From assembly GCF_017948485.1 (NCBI RefSeq), contig NZ_JAFFSX010000001.1, forward strand, positions 434,001-498,000: a stretch of 64,000 nucleotides of DNA. The letters run 5' to 3'. The notes beneath the pieces were generated by a model that was not told the DNA's origin, did no database searches, and saw nothing but the letters and a program-made list of their open reading frames with translations. Below are positions 7,987 through 16,656 of this stretch, piece by piece. Each line of letters begins with the position of its first letter. The stretch's first letter is position 1. A program made the translations under genes and the position numbers. The stretch is from Streptomyces sp. GESEQ-35 (GTDB taxonomy: Bacteria > Actinomycetota > Actinomycetes > Streptomycetales > Streptomycetaceae).

Positions 7987-9501
7987 ATGTCTGACGTACC
8001 CGCGACCGCTGACGTGGTAGTCGTCGGCGGAGGTTCGGCCGGCGCGGTCCTCGCGGCCCGCCTCAGCCAGGACCCCGCGCGCACGGTCCTACTGCTGGAG
8101 GCCGGGCGTGTGTATGCCGCCGACGCCTACCCGCCCGCCCTGCTCGACGCGAACCGGATCGCCGACCCGGATCACGACTGGGGCTACACCTCGCGCGGCA
8201 CCGACGAGGCACCACAGCTTCCGACCCCGCGGGGCAAGGTGCTCGGGGGCAGCTCCGCGGTGAACGCCTGCGTCGCACTGCGGGCCCGCGCCGCCGACTT
8301 CGCCAAATGGGGCGAGCACGGTGTCGAGGGCTGGTCCTACGACGACGTACTCCCGGCGTTCAAGCTGCTGGAGAACACCCCCACCGGCGACGACGCCTAT
8401 CACGGGCGGACCGGCCCGCTGCCGATCCGGCAGCGCACGGACAGCGAACTGACGCCGTCCCTCCGGGGATTCGTCGAGGCAGCCGTCGCGCACGGCTTCA
8501 AGCGAGTGCACGACTTCAACGGCGCCGAGCAGAACGGCGCCGACGGCTACCCGGTCGACGTGGTCGACGGCGTCCGGCAGAACACGGGCCTGGTCTACCT
8601 CACCGCAGAGGTACGCCGACGGCCCAACCTCACCATCCGCGGCGACGTCGACATCGACCGCGTGCTGTTCGACGGCACGACCGCCACCGGCGTCCTCTCG
8701 GCCGACGGCACGGAGTACCGGGGCGGAGAGGTGATCCTCTGCGGCGGCGCATACGGCAGCCCGGCCATCCTGCTGCGCTCCGGCATCGGCCCGGCCGCCG
8801 ACCTGACCGCACTGGACATCCCCGTCATCGCCGACCTGCCCGTCGGGCAGCGGCTTCACGACCAGCCGGGCTACTACAACGCCTACGCGCTGGCCCCCGG
8901 CCACCTGGAGATGACCCCCGCGGTCGGTTCCCTCCTGTGGACCGCCTCCAGCGAGGCCGTCGGCGACGAACTCGACCTCCACGTCACCACCACCCACCTG
9001 ATGGACGGCTCCTACAGCCCCACCGGAGGGGCGATCGTGGTGATGGCCGCCCTCGTCCAGCCCGAGTCGACGGGCACGCTGAAGCTGGCCAGCCGGGATC
9101 CCGGCGACGCCCCGCTCATCGATGCCAACTTCCTCGGCACCGATCGCGACGTCCGGCGCATGCTGGAAGGCGTCAAACTCGGGCGCGCCATCGCCCGCAA
9201 CCCGGTCTTCGCACCGTTCGTCGCGGCCGAGATGACCCCCGGCGACGCGGTGACCGACGACGACGCCCTGACCCGGATCATCGCCGCGAATCCGGCCATC
9301 TACGGCCACCCCACCTCCACAGTGCCGATGGGCGGCTCCGCCGACCCGTGGGCCGTCGTCGATTCCGTCGGCGCCGTCAAGGGCGTCAGCGGGCTGCGGG
9401 TCGCCGACGCGTCGATCATCCCCGAGGTCCCCTCCGCCACCACCAACGTCACCGTCATCATGGTGGCCGAACGCATCTACCAGCGCGTCTACGCCGGCTG
9501 A
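7987..9501 (+). CDS. GMC family FAD-dependent oxidoreductase (choline dehydrogenase-like)
   Basis: A 504-aa glucose-methanol-choline oxidoreductase. The N-terminal FAD-binding Rossmann motif is VVVGGGSAGAVLAARLS. GMC signature 1 appears as GKVLGGSSAVNACVALR near residue 85, and signature 2 as GGAYGSPAILLRSGIGP near residue 260. The C-terminal domain ends with GHPTSTVPMG (catalytic His region) and a final VADASIIPEVPSATTN stretch. The ATG at 7987 follows an AAGGAG site. It oxidises an alcohol to an aldehyde or ketone with FAD, and is probably co-transcribed with the dehydrogenase, CDGSH protein and amidohydrolase as consecutive catabolic steps (inference). Confidence 0.93.
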   Translation: MSDVPATADVVVVGGGSAGAVLAARLSQDPARTVLLLEAGRVYAADAYPPALLDANRIADPDHDWGYTSRGTDEAPQLPTPRGKVLGGSSAVNACVALRARAADFAKWGEHGVEGWSYDDVLPAFKLLENTPTGDDAYHGRTGPLPIRQRTDSELTPSLRGFVEAAVAHGFKRVHDFNGAEQNGADGYPVDVVDGVRQNTGLVYLTAEVRRRPNLTIRGDVDIDRVLFDGTTATGVLSADGTEYRGGEVILCGGAYGSPAILLRSGIGPAADLTALDIPVIADLPVGQRLHDQPGYYNAYALAPGHLEMTPAVGSLLWTASSEAVGDELDLHVTTTHLMDGSYSPTGGAIVVMAALVQPESTGTLKLASRDPGDAPLIDANFLGTDRDVRRMLEGVKLGRAIARNPVFAPFVAAEMTPGDAVTDDDALTRIIAANPAIYGHPTSTVPMGGSADPWAVVDSVGAVKGVSGLRVADASIIPEVPSATTNVTVIMVAERIYQRVYAG

Positions 9502-9523
9502 CCACGGAGGCCCGGACACCCCC

Positions 9524-10498
9524 ATGACCTTCACCGTGGACATCCACCACCACATGCTGCCCGACTTCTTCTGGCAGGCGACCAACAAGGGCGACCACCC
9601 GGTGGGCGGCATCGCACCGCCACCCTGGTCACGCGCGAGCACACTGTCCTTCCTCGACGACGCCGGCATCGACGTCGCCGTCACCTCCATCAGTACGCCC
9701 GGAGCGCATACCGGCGACGACGCCACGGCCCGCACACTGGCACGACGGTGCAACGAACTCGCCGCCGAGCTCAAGCGCGACCGTCCCGACCGGTTCGGAG
9801 GCTTCGCCTGCCTTCCTCTGCCGGACATCGACGGTGCGCTCGCCGAACTGGACCACGCCCTGGACACCCTCGGACTCGACGGCGTCGTACTGTTCAGCAA
9901 CGTCCAGGGCGCCTACCTAGGGGACCCACGTTTCGGCCCGCTCTTCGACGAGTTGCAGCGGCGCGCGGCTGTCGTGTTCGTCCACCCCAACCCGTCGCCC
10001 GACCCCGGCGCCCATGCACTCGGACTGCCCGACTCGCTCATCGACTTCCCCGCCGACACCACCCGGGCCATCGCCCAACTCCACTACAGCAACACCTTCG
10101 CCCGGACCCCTGACGTCAAGTACGTCTTCTCCCACGCCGGAGGCACCCTGCCCTACCTGGCCGGGCGGTTCGGCATCATCGACGAGATGCAGGTCATCCC
10201 CGGAGCCGAAGCCCGCGCGACAGCGGCTGAGACCTTCCGCCGCCTGTACTGGGACACCGCACTGTCCTGGAGCGACCCCGTGCTGCGGATGCTGCGCGAT
10301 GTCGTGGGAATCGACCGCGTCGTGTTCGGCACCGACTACCCCTATCTGCGCCGCGACCTCGCCGTCTCCTGCCGCGAGCGCATCGAGACCAGCCCGGAAC
10401 TCAGCGACACGGAGCGAACGGCCGTACTCGGCGCCACGGCGGCGACGCTGATCCCTCGGCTGGCCGCCCTGCGCCCCAAAGACCCCACCCCAGGCTGA
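9524..10498 (+). CDS. Amidohydrolase-2 family metal-dependent hydrolase/decarboxylase
   Basis: A 324-aa TIM-barrel protein of the amidohydrolase 2 family, which includes gamma-resorcylate and aminocarboxymuconate-semialdehyde decarboxylases. Metal-ligand motifs are visible in order: DIHHHMLPD at the N-terminus, VFVHPN in the middle, FSHAGGTLPY, and the C-terminal aspartate in VFGTDYPY. It starts 22 bp after the GMC gene and ends the operon. Family members decarboxylate or hydrolyse aromatic and semialdehyde intermediates, which fits a degradative pathway. The substrate cannot be read from the sequence. Confidence 0.9.
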   Translation: MTFTVDIHHHMLPDFFWQATNKGDHPVGGIAPPPWSRASTLSFLDDAGIDVAVTSISTPGAHTGDDATARTLARRCNELAAELKRDRPDRFGGFACLPLPDIDGALAELDHALDTLGLDGVVLFSNVQGAYLGDPRFGPLFDELQRRAAVVFVHPNPSPDPGAHALGLPDSLIDFPADTTRAIAQLHYSNTFARTPDVKYVFSHAGGTLPYLAGRFGIIDEMQVIPGAEARATAAETFRRLYWDTALSWSDPVLRMLRDVVGIDRVVFGTDYPYLRRDLAVSCRERIETSPELSDTERTAVLGATAATLIPRLAALRPKDPTPG

Positions 10499-10553
10499 GA
10501 GTGACACGCCCCCCGGTTCGTTTCATCCGTGGACCTAGACGTGCGAGGCGATA

Positions 10554-11165
10554 TCAGTACAGGAAGCGGTGCAGCGGAGCGGACTCGGTCAGCAGCATGG
10601 TGACCCGGTGGGCGAGACGCTGCCACGCCTCATCCTGGGCGTATGTCAGTCTCACGTCCTCGCCGTCGGCTGCCTCCAACACGGCGAAGAGAGTGGCGGT
10701 GTCAGCGTCGGGAGTGAGGTCCACCATCGAGAGCACACGCGCCAGGGCACCGACCAGGCCGACCGCGGTCTCCTCGGCAGAAAGGACGCCGCCGCGGAGC
10801 ACGGCGGCCACACCTGACGGGTCGGCAGCATCCGGCGGTGCCACGAGGATCCCGGACAGCTCACGCAACAGCGCGTACAGCAGGTCTGTTTCCTCGGTGG
10901 GCAGGCTGGCGATGCGCAGGCCCTCGTGTTCCCAACGACCATTCGGCGTCCACACCCGCGGTCCCCGCGCCACCGCTTCGGCCAGTGTCTCCCGGATATG
11001 CCGGAAGGCCGCGAGTCCCTCCGCGAACCGCGCGTGATCACGCGCCCCACCGGCAGATTCAGCCAAGGGCGCCAGCAAGTGTTCCTCTACGCGCTCGCAC
11101 TGAGCATCGAGATCCGGGTCCACGACAACGAGGCGAACTGACGTGCGCTGCTCCTGCTGCTCCAT
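10554..11165 (-). CDS. Hypothetical protein, acidic, helix-rich
   Basis: A 203-aa protein beginning MEQQEQRTSVRLVVVDPDLDAQ. It is rich in Ala, Glu and Leu and has no recognisable catalytic motif or membrane segment. The ATG at 11165 is preferred over a TTG at 11195. Third-position GC is typical of the region, so the frame looks genuinely coded. It converges on the amidohydrolase gene and is divergent from the TerC-like gene. I do not recognise the family. Confidence 0.6.
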   Translation of the reverse strand: MEQQEQRTSVRLVVVDPDLDAQCERVEEHLLAPLAESAGGARDHARFAEGLAAFRHIRETLAEAVARGPRVWTPNGRWEHEGLRIASLPTEETDLLYALLRELSGILVAPPDAADPSGVAAVLRGGVLSAEETAVGLVGALARVLSMVDLTPDADTATLFAVLEAADGEDVRLTYAQDEAWQRLAHRVTMLLTESAPLHRFLY

Positions 11166-11364
11166 GTCGGACACTCTGCCAGTTGGCTCGGACAACCGTG
11201 CGGCGCCTTGGCCTCGGACCTCGGCGCCGGCGTCAGCCTTGGCGACTGGGGCGCTCGCCGCGACACCCCGGCGTCAGACAGCCATGATAGACAACGCCGG
11301 TGACGATCGGGGCTGTTCGGTGCCCGCCCGCGGGCGCCCGCACAACAACGGGAAGGGGCAACCG

Positions 11365-12501
11365 GTGTTTCTGAAGACCTTCCGCTGGTCGTTCGCTGCG
11401 ACCGCGCTCGGCCTGGCCGCAGGCGTGCTGTACGGCGGGTGGACGGCGTTCGGCGTCATCGCGATCCTGACGGTCCTGGAGATCTCGCTGTCGTTCGACA
11501 ACGCGGTGGTCAACGCCGGGATCCTGAAGAAGATGTCACCTTTCTGGCAGACGATCTTCCTCACCATCGGCGTCCTCATCGCGGTCTTCGGCATGCGACT
11601 GGTCTTCCCGGTCATGATCGTCGCCATCACCGCCAAGCTCAATCCGTACGACGCCGTCCACCTGGCGCTCACCGACAAGGACCGCTACCAGCAGTTGGTG
11701 ACCGACGCCCACCCGGCGATCGCCGCCTTCGGTGGCATGTTCCTGCTGATGATCTTCCTCGACTTCATCTTCGCGGACCGGGACATCAAGTGGCTCGGCC
11801 GGCTGGAGCGCCCGCTGGCCAAGCTGGGCAAGGTCGACATGCTGTCGGTCTGCATCGCCCTGATCGTCCTGCTGATCACCGCGTTCACCTTCGCCGCCCA
11901 CGCCCACCAGCACGGCGGCACCCACGTCGACAAGGCGCAGACGGTGCTGATCTCCGGCATCGCGGGCCTGATCACGTACATGGTCGTCGGGGGTCTGTCC
12001 GGCTTCTTCGAGGACCGCCTGGAGGCGGAGGAGGAACGCGAACAGGAGGAGCAGGAGAAGGCGGAACGTACCGGCGAGAAGCGCTCCCCCGTCGTACTGG
12101 CAGGTCAGGCCGCGTTCTTCATGTTCCTCTACCTCGAAGTCCTGGACGCGTCGTTCTCCTTCGACGGTGTGATCGGCGCGTTCGCGATCACCAACGACAT
12201 CGTCCTGATGGCGTTGGGCCTGGGCATCGGCGCGATGTACGTCCGGTCCCTCACCGTCTACCTGGTCCGCGAGGGCACCCTGGACGACTACGTCTACCTG
12301 GAGCACGGGGCGCACTACGCGATCGGCGCGCTGGCCGTGATCCTCATGGTCACCATCCAGTACCAGATCAACGAGGTCATCACCGGCCTCGTCGGCGTCG
12401 TCCTGATCGGCTCGTCCTTCTGGTCCTCCGTCCGCCGCAACCGCGCCCTGGCGGCGGCCGAGGAGGAGACGGCGACGGCCGGTTCGGCCAAGGTCTCCTA
12501 G
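11365..12501 (+). CDS. DUF475/TerC-family integral membrane protein
   Basis: A 378-aa multi-pass membrane protein. The TerC-type motif EISLSFDNAVVNAGIL lies near residue 40 and a related LEVLDASFSFDGVIGAFA segment in the second half. These pseudo-symmetric acidic-Asn motifs probably bind a divalent metal. A charged cytosolic loop (EDRLEAEEEREQEEQEKAE) separates the halves. About nine hydrophobic segments are visible. The GTG at 11365 follows GGAAGGGG. Relatives are linked to tellurium resistance or metal export during exoenzyme secretion. The gene overlaps the convergent XRE gene by 4 nt. Confidence 0.9.
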   Translation: MFLKTFRWSFAATALGLAAGVLYGGWTAFGVIAILTVLEISLSFDNAVVNAGILKKMSPFWQTIFLTIGVLIAVFGMRLVFPVMIVAITAKLNPYDAVHLALTDKDRYQQLVTDAHPAIAAFGGMFLLMIFLDFIFADRDIKWLGRLERPLAKLGKVDMLSVCIALIVLLITAFTFAAHAHQHGGTHVDKAQTVLISGIAGLITYMVVGGLSGFFEDRLEAEEEREQEEQEKAERTGEKRSPVVLAGQAAFFMFLYLEVLDASFSFDGVIGAFAITNDIVLMALGLGIGAMYVRSLTVYLVREGTLDDYVYLEHGAHYAIGALAVILMVTIQYQINEVITGLVGVVLIGSSFWSSVRRNRALAAAEEETATAGSAKVS

Positions 12502-13385
12502 GGCGCGTGGACGCCGCCTTCGGTGCGGGAGGTGCCTTCGGTCGCCGCCATGTCCTGCGTGCCGATGACGCCGAGCAGCCCGAGCTGAGCGGCGCCCTCG
12601 GTTCCGGGCGGGGCCGTGAACCACAGGAGGCGCTGGCGGCCGTCCTCGCTGAACAGACTGTGGCAGTCCAACTCGATGACGCCCAGCGTGGGGTGCACGA
12701 TGCGCTTGTGATCGGTGCGGCGCAGGCCGATGTCGTGGGTGTCCCACAGGGCAGCGAACTCCGCGCTGCGCTGCCGCAGTGCGGCCGTCATCCCGGCGAC
12801 CTCGCTGTCGCGGCCCCGGCGGGCGGCGACCGCCTGAAGGTCAGCGACGAAGACCCGTGAGTGGTGCGGATGGTCCTCGGGCGGGTAGACCGCGCGGGCG
12901 GCCGGATCGGTGAACCAGCGGTACGCGAAGCCGGTGGCCGGGCCGCGCGGTTCCGGAGCCCGGCCGACCAGTGCCACGGCCAGCTCGTTCTGGACGAGGG
13001 TCTCGTGCAGGTCGGTGATGACCTGCGCAGGGGTGGTGGCCAGCCGGTCCAACAGCCCGAGCAAGGCGGGCTGGACGTGCCGGGCGCTCGCGCCACGCGC
13101 CGACGCGGGCAGCGGCCGGTCGGCGAGATGGAACAGGTGGTCGCGCTGGTCGCCGCCCAGCCGCAGCGCCCGGGCGAGGGCGGCCAGTGTCTGGGACGAG
13201 GGCTGGGCGCCGCGTCCGCGCTCCAGCTCGGTGTAGTAGTCGGCCGACAGGCCCGCCAGTTGCGCAACCTCCTCGCGCCGCAGGCCGGGCACCCGGCGCC
13301 GGGGCCCGGCGGGCAGGCCGACGTCCGCCGGCCGGATCCGATCACGCCGGGACCTGAGGAACGCCGCAAGCTCGGGAAGGTTCAC
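12498..13385 (-). CDS. XRE family regulator with MmyB-like ligand-binding domain
   Basis: A 295-aa regulator. The N-terminal helix-turn-helix (residues about 25-75) carries PGLRREEVAQLAGLSADYYTELERG, the signature of the MmyB-like subfamily. The remaining about 200 residues match the MLTR-type PAS-like ligand-binding domain (LLDRLATTPAQVITDLHETLVQNELAVALVG and ELDCHSLFSEDGRQRLLWFTAPPG). Family members commonly repress or activate a divergent short-chain dehydrogenase or similar gene. The divergent neighbour here is a tautomerase at 13553, with an SDR behind it. Palindromes between 13419 and 13500 are plausible binding sites. Confidence 0.93.
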   Translation of the reverse strand: MNLPELAAFLRSRRDRIRPADVGLPAGPRRRVPGLRREEVAQLAGLSADYYTELERGRGAQPSSQTLAALARALRLGGDQRDHLFHLADRPLPASARGASARHVQPALLGLLDRLATTPAQVITDLHETLVQNELAVALVGRAPEPRGPATGFAYRWFTDPAARAVYPPEDHPHHSRVFVADLQAVAARRGRDSEVAGMTAALRQRSAEFAALWDTHDIGLRRTDHKRIVHPTLGVIELDCHSLFSEDGRQRLLWFTAPPGTEGAAQLGLLGVIGTQDMAATEGTSRTEGGVHAP

Positions 13386-13418
13386 CCGCTCATCGTCGCC
13401 TCTGGGGCGGGGTCCGAG

Positions 13419-13500
13419 CCAGGGGCTGGTGACCCCTGGGTGGGCTCAGCCCTGGCCGGAGCAGGTGACTCGGACGGATGGTTGACCCCTCGGGGTCGAC
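13419..13500. promoter_or_regulatory. Two inverted repeats in a divergent promoter region
   Basis: CCAGGGG-N7-CCCCTGG (13419-13439) is a perfect 7-bp inverted repeat. GTTGACCCC-TC-GGGGTCGAC (13481-13500) is a 9-bp inverted repeat with one mismatch. Both contain TGACCCCT. They lie between the XRE regulator and the tautomerase and may be its operators (inference). Confidence 0.4.
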
Positions 13501-13552
13501 CTCCTGCTCGTGGTGAGCAGCTCCGGCGCCCCCTGCACGAAGAGAGAGCACC

Positions 13553-13768
13553 ATGCCATTCGCGAACTTCAAGGTCCCCGCCGGCACCCTCACCGCAGAG
13601 CAGAAGGAGCAGATCATCACGCGCACGACCGACCTGTACGCCGAGATCTTCGGCGACCGCGCCCGCGCCACCACCCTCGTACTGGTCGAAGAGGTCGCCG
13701 ACGCCGGATGGGGCATCGGCGGCGGTGTCCTGACGCTTGCCAAGATCCGGGAGACGCCGCAGGAGTGA
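13553..13768 (+). CDS. 4-oxalocrotonate tautomerase-like enzyme
   Basis: A 71-aa tautomerase-superfamily protein. The catalytic Pro follows the initiator Met (MPFANFKVPAG), so it becomes the N-terminal residue after processing. The length matches the small hexameric tautomerases, and the C-terminal GWGIGGGVLTLAK resembles the family's strand-turn end. It is divergent from the XRE regulator. It probably catalyses keto-enol tautomerisation of an unsaturated keto acid or acts as a related promiscuous lyase; the substrate is unknown. Confidence 0.82.
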   Translation: MPFANFKVPAGTLTAEQKEQIITRTTDLYAEIFGDRARATTLVLVEEVADAGWGIGGGVLTLAKIRETPQE

Positions 13769-14100
13769 CGGCCTGGCCGGTCGCCGCTCGCAGCGCGGTG
13801 AGGACGTCCTGACCCAGGTGCACCCCGCTTCGCGGCTTCTCGGCAGGTAGGTAGCGGTGGACGGCGATGGCCGGAAAGGATAATCCGGCCGGGGAAGGGC
13901 CGGTCCCGGGTCGCTCGGCGGCCCTGTTCACCGCCGCGTTCGACTCGAGCACGCTCCGCGGAATTCTTCGCCATCGTGCCCCAGGTCCGTCGCCCAGGCC
14001 CGCATCCGTGAAAACCTCGACTTCCGTGGTCCTCCGACAGGACCCGGTCCGACGTGCCCTGACCCCTCCCTCGTTCCCCTACTGAAGAAGGGCATCACCT
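13769..14100. other. 332-bp gap without a supported gene
   Basis: I see no conserved protein, hairpin or clear operator here. Short open frames exist but have no recognisable content. The 3' end carries the GAAGAAGGG-type ribosome site of the SDR gene at 14101. Confidence 0.5.
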
Positions 14101-14895
14101 GTGCATATCGATCTGTCCGGACGGACCGCCCTGGTCACCGGATCGACCCAAGGCATCGGCCACGCCATCGCCGTCGGCCTCGCCCGCGCCGGCGCACGCG
14201 TCATCGTCAACGGCCGCAGCAGTACCCGCGTCGAGCAGGCCGTCCAGGAGCTACGGGCCGAATCCGGCAACGACGAGAGTGTGGGCGCCACCGGCGACCT
14301 GGCGACCGAGGAGGGCACCCGTGCCGTACTCGACGCCTTCCCCCAAGTGGACATTCTCGTCAACAACCTCGGCATCTTCGGCGCCACTCCGGCACTGGAG
14401 ATCGACGACACGCAGTGGCGACGCTACTTCGAGGTCAACGTGCTCTCGGCCGTACGGCTCATCCGCGCCTACCTGCCGGGCATGACGGAGCAGGGCTGGG
14501 GCCGAATCCTGAACCTCGCCAGCGACTCCGCCGTGGCGGTCCCCGCCGAGATGATCCACTACGGCATGACCAAGACCTCACTCCTCGCGGTCAGCCGCGG
14601 CTTCGCCAAAGCGGCCGCGGGGACCGGAGTCACCGTCAACTCCGTGATCGCCGGCCCCACACACACCGGCGGCGTCGAAGACTTCGTCCGCCAGCTCGTC
14701 GGCGACGAACTGCCCTGGGACGAGGCGCAGCACCAGTTCATGGTCCAGCACCGCCCCCAGTCCCTGCTTCAACGCCTCATCGAACCCGAGGAGATCGCCA
14801 ACATGGTGGTCTACCTCAGCTCCCCCTTCGCCTCCGCCACCACGGGCGGTGCGCTCCGGGTGGACGGTGGCTACGTCGACGCCATCCTGCCCTGA
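14101..14895 (+). CDS. SDR family oxidoreductase
   Basis: A 264-aa classical short-chain dehydrogenase. The cofactor motif is TGSTQGIGHAIA (TGxxxGIG) near residue 12, followed by the NNLG motif, a serine in LASDSA and the catalytic YGMTK (YxxxK). It ends with the usual GGALRVDGGYV. The start is GTG 14101. The NGRSS segment after the second strand suggests NADP(H) preference. It follows the XRE/tautomerase pair in the same direction and could be part of that regulon. The strong hairpin at 14943 terminates it. Confidence 0.93.
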   Translation: MHIDLSGRTALVTGSTQGIGHAIAVGLARAGARVIVNGRSSTRVEQAVQELRAESGNDESVGATGDLATEEGTRAVLDAFPQVDILVNNLGIFGATPALEIDDTQWRRYFEVNVLSAVRLIRAYLPGMTEQGWGRILNLASDSAVAVPAEMIHYGMTKTSLLAVSRGFAKAAAGTGVTVNSVIAGPTHTGGVEDFVRQLVGDELPWDEAQHQFMVQHRPQSLLQRLIEPEEIANMVVYLSSPFASATTGGALRVDGGYVDAILP

Positions 14896-14942
14896 CCTTG
14901 CCTCACACAAGGGCAACGCCCGCCCACCGCATCCGAGCGCAT

Positions 14943-14982
14943 CGCCGCCCGCGCCGCCGTGTACCGGGCGGCGCGGGCGGCG
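14943..14982. terminator. Bidirectional terminator hairpin
   Basis: A perfect 16-bp stem (14943-14958 with 14967-14982) and an 8-nt loop, entirely GC in the stem. It lies between the convergent SDR and GH88 genes and can serve both. There is no T-tract, as is common in Streptomyces. Confidence 0.75.
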
Positions 14983-15002
14983 GGCTGTGGACGACATAAC
15001 CA

Positions 15003-16235
15003 TCACATCGGCGCGGGTGACAGGTCGATCGCCCGGTCGACATCCTGCGGCTGAAGCACTCGCAGGATGCCTTCCAAGAGGTAGTAGTCGGCGTACGGGA
15101 GCGAGATCTCTATCCCGTCCTCGGCCGGCCGATTGCGGGTACAGCGGGCCACGACCGCGTCAGCTCGGGACGACTTTCTGGTCAGGCAGGTCTGCGACAG
15201 CGCGGTGAGCAGCCGGAGCGCCACCTCGCGGTACTCGGGCCTGCCCGTTACGGCGGACAGGTCGAGCAGACCGCAGGCCATGATCGCGCCGGCCGAGGCG
15301 TCCTTGATGTCGTGGGGCTGCTGCGGCGCACGGTAGTCCCATACGGGGACGTGGTCCGCGGTCAGCGCCCCCACCGCAAAGTCGGCGAGCCGCCGCGCGG
15401 TGTTGAGGAACTGTGGATCCCCGGTCCGGCGATAAATGGTGGTGAACCCGTACAGCCCCCAGGCCTGTCCGCGCGACCAGCATGAGGTCGGGCTGTATCC
15501 CTGCACCGTGGCCGGGCCGATCGGCGCCCCCGTTGCCGGGTCGAAGTCGAACACATGCGGCGTCGAACCGTCCGAACGCGGAAACACCCGCTGAGCGGTG
15601 TCCGCATGCGCCACGGCGACGTCGAGATACTTCCCGTTTCCGGTCTGTCTGCTCGCGAAGGCCAACAGATCGAGATTCATCATCGTGTCGATGATGACCC
15701 GGCCCGCATTGTTCGGATCGTTCAGTGCGCCCCATGCCCGTATGAAACGCCCCTTCGGGTTGTACCGAAGGATCAGCGAGTCGGCTGCCCGTACGGCGCC
15801 CTCCCGCCAGGTGTCGTCGCCCGTCAGACGCCATGCGGTGACCCACGACGGATAGAAGAGGAATCCGAGATCGTGCGTGGTGGTGTCGTTCTGACGGGGA
15901 GCAAGCTTTCTCGCCGAGTCGAGCGCCAGCGTGCGGAATGCGTCGTCTCTGCTGTACAGCCACGCCATCCACAGTGTTCCGGGCCAGAACCCGCCGACCC
16001 AGTCGCCGTTCTGGGAATAGACCCACTTCTCGAACTTCGTTCCGACGGGAAATGCGCTTACGCCGGGGGCGACAGCACGGAGCTTCTCCACCGCATAGTC
16101 CGCCGCCGCACGGAGGGTCGGCTCCGTGGACGCCGGTACGCCGCCGGCAGCCGCCTGTGCCGCCGGCACCGTAGAAGTCCATGCAGCCGCAGCACCGGCC
16201 GCCGTGGCCAGCAGAGTCCGCCGAGGAACACTCAC
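15003..16235 (-). CDS. Secreted glycoside hydrolase, GH88 (unsaturated glucuronyl hydrolase-like)
   Basis: A 410-aa exported enzyme. The N-terminus VSVPRRTLLATAAGAAAAW looks like a Tat signal (twin Arg, then a hydrophobic core) ending near AQA. The (alpha/alpha)6-barrel features are NGDWVGGFWPGTLW with an active-site Asp, THDLGFLFYPS with the second Asp, and SCWSRGQAWGLYGF. This order matches GH88/GH105 enzymes, which remove 4,5-unsaturated uronic acids from polysaccharide-lyase products. The GTG at 16235 with GGTGGAG upstream fits better than the GTG-type start at 16268. It appears monocistronic. The substrate polysaccharide is not evident. Confidence 0.9.
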   Translation of the reverse strand: MSVPRRTLLATAAGAAAAWTSTVPAAQAAAGGVPASTEPTLRAAADYAVEKLRAVAPGVSAFPVGTKFEKWVYSQNGDWVGGFWPGTLWMAWLYSRDDAFRTLALDSARKLAPRQNDTTTHDLGFLFYPSWVTAWRLTGDDTWREGAVRAADSLILRYNPKGRFIRAWGALNDPNNAGRVIIDTMMNLDLLAFASRQTGNGKYLDVAVAHADTAQRVFPRSDGSTPHVFDFDPATGAPIGPATVQGYSPTSCWSRGQAWGLYGFTTIYRRTGDPQFLNTARRLADFAVGALTADHVPVWDYRAPQQPHDIKDASAGAIMACGLLDLSAVTGRPEYREVALRLLTALSQTCLTRKSSRADAVVARCTRNRPAEDGIEISLPYADYYLLEGILRVLQPQDVDRAIDLSPAPM

Positions 16236-16339
16236 GATCGCTCCACCCTTCCAACTCGACAGTGTCACAAGGAAGTTGACGGAGTCTTACACGACGACCC
16301 CATCCCTGAACACCCACGTGAGCAAAGTTCATATCCGTG

Positions 16340-16455
16340 AACAGCGAACTAGCTCCGAGACCGTGTCATACGTGATTCCAGCGGCCAGGCTCGCAATGTC
16401 GTACGCGCCGTAGTGCCTACGTCCGTTGACGAAGAAGGTGGGGGGACCCAGTCGC
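16340..16455 (-). pseudogene. Relic of a DsbA/thioredoxin-domain C-terminus
   Basis: About 38 codons on the minus strand read LGPPTFFVNGRRHYGAYDIASLA, which matches the conserved GTPTFFVNGRR.GAYD end of DsbA-like oxidoreductases, including the thioredoxin domain fused to some NhaA antiporters. An in-frame TGA lies directly upstream and no rest of the gene is present. I read it as a decayed 3' fragment. The rest of the 16236-16656 gap contains only the promoters of its flanking genes. Confidence 0.55.
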
Positions 16456-16656
16456 GCTCAGCGAGCGCGGGAGGCTCGGCGGGTTCGGCGCCCTGCGGTT
16501 CCACCAGGAGCTCCTGGTGTCTTCGGAAAGCGAATGACCTGAACAGTTGCGTAGATAGACTCACTAGTCGATGCTGGGCGCCGTGCCTCCCCTTGAACGT
16601 GAGGAGGACCCAGATGCACTGCGCACTGACCGACGAACAGAGGAGGCCGCCGGGCC

